This document shows, in pieces, positions 14,563 to 17,144 of a stretch of DNA of 17,144 nucleotides; position 1 is the stretch's first letter; every line of letters begins with the position of its first letter. The position numbers and the translations under genes were made by a program. The DNA comes from Sedimenticola sp. (lineage in GTDB: Bacteria; Pseudomonadota; Gammaproteobacteria; Chromatiales; Chromatiaceae): assembly GCA_027023915.1 (NCBI GenBank), contig JALVUB010000280.1, positions 1 through 17,144 on the forward strand, in the 5' to 3' direction. The notes beneath the pieces are model-generated. The model did not search any database, was not told where the DNA came from, and saw only the letters and a list, made by a program, of their open reading frames with translations.

Positions 14563-15933
14563 ATGAACAACGGCAACGCCTCCACCGCCAGCGATCGCGA
14601 GATCTCCTACCTGCTTCGCATCCAGGAGCTGCTGGAGCAGGATAACTGGCGCGACGCCGCCAACCTGCTGCGCAAGCTGCCACCCGCCGAGGTGGCTCAT
14701 GTGCTCGAAGCACTGCCGCTCACCCAACGCCAGATCCTCTGGGATCTCCTGGACAGCGACCAGGACGGCGAAACCCTTATGGAACTGACCGAGGGGGCGC
14801 GTAATGAGCTGATCCAGAACATGGATCAGGACGAGATCGTCGCCGCCACGGAAAACATGGATGTGGACGATCTGGCGGACTTCATTCAAGAGCTGCCGGT
14901 CAATGTCACCCGCGAAATTTTAGACTCGCTGGACGAGCAGGACCGCCACCGCCTGGAAACCGTGCTCTCCTATCCGGAGGACACCGCCGGCGGCCTGATG
15001 AACACCGATACGGTGACGGTGCGCCCGGAAGTGACCCTCGACGTGGTGCTCCGCTATCTGCGCCAGCTCGGCAAGCGGGTGCCACGCAACACCGACCAAC
15101 TCTTCGTCACCAACCGGCAGGATCGTTACCTGGGCGCCCTGCGGCTTTCCGTTCTGCTCACCAGCGATCCTCACGAAACCGTGGCCGAGGTGATGAACCT
15201 CGATGTCAAGCCGTTCAAGGCGCTGGCGCCCGCATCGGAAGTGGCGCGCCGGTTTGAGCAATACGACTTGCTGTCGGCGCCGGTGGTGGACGAGGAAGGA
15301 AGGCTGGTGGGCCGGATCACCGTCGATGACGTGGTGGACCTCATCCGCGAGGAGGGCGAGCACCAGTTCATGGGTAGCGCCGGCCTCTCAGAGGATGAGG
15401 ACATGTTCGCGCCGGTACTGGAGAGCGCCAAAAGGCGGGCCGTGTGGCTGGGCGTCAACCTGGTTACGGCCTTTCTCGCCTCCTGGGTCATCGGCCAGTT
15501 CCAGGAGACCCTGGACAAGATCGTCGCTCTGGCGGTGCTTATGCCCATCGTCGCCAGCATGGGCGGGGTCGGCGGCACCCAGACACTGACACTGGCCATT
15601 CGCGGCATCGCACTGGGGCAACTGACCGGACGCAACGCGCTTTATCTGTTGTTGAAAGAACTGGGCGTGGCGGTCATCAACGGTATTCTATGGGCGCTGG
15701 TGGTGGGCCTGGTGGCCGGCTACTGGTTCCACAATCGCGATATCGCCCTGGTGATCGGCGCCGCCATGATCGTCAACCTCATCGCCGCCGCCATCACCGG
15801 CGCCCTGCTCCCTTTGGGGCTCCGCAAGATGGGCATCGACCCAGCGCTGGCCGGCGGGGTGCTGCTCACCACCGTCACCGATGTGGTGGGATTTCTCTCC
15901 TTCCTGGGGCTGGCGACGCTGTTCCTGTTGTGA
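14563..15933 (+). CDS. mgtE: Magnesium channel MgtE
   Basis: Mg2+-selective channel of the inner membrane, closed by Mg2+ binding to its cytoplasmic domains. The 456 residues give an acidic helical N domain (about 1-130, with LLRKLPPAEVAHVLEALP), a CBS pair (about 131-260) introduced by YPEDTAGGLMNTD, a linker helix, and a five-helix membrane domain from about 293. That domain has MPIVASMGGVGGTQTLTLAIRGIALGQL and the C-terminal PALAGGVLLTTVTDVVGF, whose Asp440 matches the conserved pore aspartate. It is complete and of normal length. It lies 61 nt after ptsI, the usual position in proteobacterial hprK-pts clusters, behind a leader hairpin, and converges with the next gene. Confidence 0.97.
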   Translation: MNNGNASTASDREISYLLRIQELLEQDNWRDAANLLRKLPPAEVAHVLEALPLTQRQILWDLLDSDQDGETLMELTEGARNELIQNMDQDEIVAATENMDVDDLADFIQELPVNVTREILDSLDEQDRHRLETVLSYPEDTAGGLMNTDTVTVRPEVTLDVVLRYLRQLGKRVPRNTDQLFVTNRQDRYLGALRLSVLLTSDPHETVAEVMNLDVKPFKALAPASEVARRFEQYDLLSAPVVDEEGRLVGRITVDDVVDLIREEGEHQFMGSAGLSEDEDMFAPVLESAKRRAVWLGVNLVTAFLASWVIGQFQETLDKIVALAVLMPIVASMGGVGGTQTLTLAIRGIALGQLTGRNALYLLLKELGVAVINGILWALVVGLVAGYWFHNRDIALVIGAAMIVNLIAAAITGALLPLGLRKMGIDPALAGGVLLTTVTDVVGFLSFLGLATLFLL

Positions 15934-15940
15934 ACCCTTT

Positions 15941-15966
15941 GTAGGTCGGGCTTCAGCCCGACCTAC
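15941..15966. repeat. REP-like perfect palindrome with GTAG ends between convergent genes
   Basis: The arms GTAGGTCGGGCT and AGCCCGACCTAC flank a TC centre, giving a 26-nt perfect palindrome that can fold as an 11-bp stem with a TTCA loop. It lies in the 37 nt between the ends of mgtE (plus) and the cysteine-cluster gene (minus). The GTAG foot and GC-rich stem match REP elements linked to RAYT (IS200/IS605-like) transposases. Neither side has a run of T, so it is not a standard intrinsic terminator, although it could still end or protect both transcripts. Only one copy is in this window. Confidence 0.7.
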
Positions 15967-15970
15967 GTCC

Positions 15971-16933
15971 TCATCCTTCCGAGGCACAGCCGCACTCGTT
16001 GTCGCCGGGGTCCGGGGTGGTATCGGCCTCGCCCTCGCCGAGGGTCTCCTTGCGCATCATCTCCTCCACCTGGCGGTTGCGCGCCTCGATCTCCGCCTTG
16101 GTGCGCGCTTCCCAGATCTCCCGCCGCTCGGCCACCCGCTTCTCCCAGGCCCCGGGCTTCTCCGGCACCAGCTTCTCGCCAAACAGCGCCTGGCGCATGA
16201 ACTTGTAGGCGAACTGAAGCAGCGCCACGTCGTCCTTCTCGATCTGCCGGTAGGTCTCTTCGGGGATGTCGTAGCTGGCACGGAACTTGTCGCTGAGCAC
16301 GAAGCGGCGGAACATGTCGCTGTTATAGGAGGCCATGAAGAAGAGCTGAAGACTCATCTCGCTCGGCTTGCCCACGCCGGGGCCGGCCGACTTTTTCTTC
16401 AGGATCAGCTCGTACCAACCCTGGTTGTAAAAATCGAATTCGTCACACCCCTGTTCCTTGCGGTAGTCGGCCACGGTGATCTCGCGGTCTTCCTTGTGTC
16501 CCATGCAGTGATCTTCCAACACCAGGGAGTACTGGGTCCTGGGCTGGCTGGAGTCCTTCTCACGGATGGTGAGCATGGCCAGGGGATAGTAGCGGCAGAC
16601 CGTGGGGCGATCTTCATAAACCGTGCATCCCTTTCCTTCATCAAGGAAAACACAGGCACCGCTGTCGGTGGTCTTGAGCTTCAATCCCGGCACCTTGTCC
16701 TGGTCCATGGGAAAAGGATAGGTGTACTCCTTGAGAAACTCTTCCGAGGTCATTCCAAAGCGTTGCTTCAGGCGCAGAATGTCGTAGGGCGCCAGGGTGA
16801 TGTCGGCCATCTTGCAACAGGCGTTGAAGCAGGAGATGCCAGGGTGGCAGTTGAACGTCAGCTTGCTCTCCGGCTCCAGCACCTTTGGCAGGGTGGGGCT
16901 TTTGAAAGGGATGTCGAACTTTTCGTCGCTCAT
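15971..16933 (-). CDS. Cysteine-cluster protein of the YkgJ / CxxCxxCC family
   Basis: Predicted cytoplasmic protein of 320 residues with the zinc- or iron-chelating cysteine cluster family pattern (PF03692 type). The cysteines are arranged as CHPGISCFNACC (Cys29, 35, 39, 40), then CVFLDEGKGCTVYEDRPTVCRYYPL (Cys94, 103, 113), with further Cys143 and Cys163. This layout is standard for the family, whose biochemical role is mostly unknown; Fe-S or zinc binding is assumed. The second half is less typical: a helical region, then a charged, probably coiled-coil stretch (about 265-300) and a C-terminal CGC near residues 314-316. No signal peptide or membrane segment is seen. It appears to be a single-gene unit: a terminator lies upstream and the REP-like palindrome downstream. 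Confidence 0.85.
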   Translation of the reverse strand: MSDEKFDIPFKSPTLPKVLEPESKLTFNCHPGISCFNACCKMADITLAPYDILRLKQRFGMTSEEFLKEYTYPFPMDQDKVPGLKLKTTDSGACVFLDEGKGCTVYEDRPTVCRYYPLAMLTIREKDSSQPRTQYSLVLEDHCMGHKEDREITVADYRKEQGCDEFDFYNQGWYELILKKKSAGPGVGKPSEMSLQLFFMASYNSDMFRRFVLSDKFRASYDIPEETYRQIEKDDVALLQFAYKFMRQALFGEKLVPEKPGAWEKRVAERREIWEARTKAEIEARNRQVEEMMRKETLGEGEADTTPDPGDNECGCASEG

Positions 16934-16964
16934 GTTGAAAACCTCAGCCAGGCCCGGCCCGGCG

Positions 16965-16973
16965 AAAATAGCA
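16965..16973 (-). promoter_or_regulatory. Extended -10 promoter candidate for the cysteine-cluster gene
   Basis: The minus strand reads TGCTATTTT, a TG-N extended -10 with TATTTT (5 of 6), about 31 nt upstream of the ATG. A TTGGCC at a long 19-nt spacing could be the -35. A perfect TTGACA lies further upstream, but 30 nt from this -10, which is too far. Since a terminator isolates the gene from the one before it, some promoter is expected in this 82-nt gap. Confidence 0.35.
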
Positions 16974-17015
16974 TCAGTTGACGGAAACCGGCCAATTATC
17001 TGTCAATTCGTTTGG

Positions 17016-17049
17016 AAAAAAAATCCGGGCGCCTCACGGCGCCCGGATT
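17016..17049 (-). terminator. Intrinsic terminator of the gene at the right edge
   Basis: A perfect 12-bp stem, AATCCGGGCGCC with GGCGCCCGGATT around a 4-nt loop (17022-17033 and 17038-17049), is followed on the minus strand by a run of eight T (17016-17023, partly within the stem). It begins 27 nt after the stop codon at 17076. It should end transcription of the right-edge gene before the cysteine-cluster gene. Confidence 0.93.
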
Positions 17050-17075
17050 CCGTCCGTCAGACTGTCAAGCTGCTA

Positions 17076-17144
17076 TTACTTGAACAGCTTGGACTTGTCG
17101 ACCAGATCCTTGTGAGCCCGCTTGAAGCAGGTCCAGGTCTTGGT
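17076..17144 (-). CDS. C-terminal fragment of an unidentified protein
   Basis: The last 22 codons of a minus-strand gene entering from the right edge, ending in TAA at 17076-17078. The tail is lysine-rich: it begins TKTWTCFKRAHKDLV and ends KSKLFK, with one cysteine. The strong terminator just downstream and the clean stop support a real gene end. The fragment is too short to name a family, and no function is proposed. Confidence 0.7.
   Translation of the reverse strand, partial: TKTWTCFKRAHKDLVDKSKLFK

Noticed and set aside
15881..16981. Plus-strand open frame (366 codons) opposite the cysteine-cluster gene
   Set aside because: It starts inside mgtE and mirrors a minus-strand gene with a full family cysteine pattern, so it is a shadow.

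Overview
The window is a GC-rich stretch of a proteobacterial chromosome, almost certainly gammaproteobacterial. It is packed with housekeeping genes in the classic mla-murA-his / kds-lpt-rpoN-hpf-pts-mgtE order. No rRNA, tRNA, CRISPR array, insertion sequence or prophage was seen. The presence of HPr kinase (hprK) together with EIIA-Man, HPr and EI next to rpoN points away from enteric bacteria and towards the environmental, Chromatiales/Xanthomonadales-like side of the gammaproteobacteria. That placement is inference.

Left block (1-5109, all on the minus strand, read right to left): mlaF-mlaE-mlaD-mlaC-mlaB, then murA, hisG and the start of hisD. The mla genes encode the retrograde phospholipid transporter that keeps the outer membrane asymmetric. 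murA makes the first committed peptidoglycan precursor. hisG and hisD are histidine biosynthesis genes. The mla genes overlap or nearly touch. A good sigma70-like promoter precedes mlaF, and murA may have its own promoter. The small ibaG/bolA-type gene usual between mlaB and murA is missing.

Middle block (5291-8600, plus strand): kdsD, kdsC, lptC, lptA and lptB, the KDO synthesis and LPS export module, transcribed divergently from mla. Together with the left block this makes an envelope-biogenesis superlocus.

Right block (8792-15933, plus strand): after a 191-nt intergenic region come rpoN (sigma54), hpf (ribosome hibernation), ptsN (EIIA-Ntr), hprK, an EIIA-Man-type protein, HPr, EI and the MgtE magnesium channel. 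The PTS genes form a phosphorelay with no sugar permease, so they probably serve regulation rather than sugar uptake. rapZ, often present between hprK and the EIIA gene, is absent.

Right edge (15934-17144): a 26-nt perfect palindrome with GTAG ends (REP-like) lies between the convergent mgtE and a minus-strand cysteine-cluster (YkgJ/PF03692-type) protein. Upstream of that gene is a textbook intrinsic terminator for another minus-strand gene, of which only the last 22 codons are visible.

Most of the window is ordinary conserved core genome. The points worth a second look are the reduced regulatory PTS, the REP-like palindrome, the mgtE leader hairpin, a lipobox-like motif in MlaC, a variant P-loop in HprK, and the poorly characterised cysteine-cluster protein.
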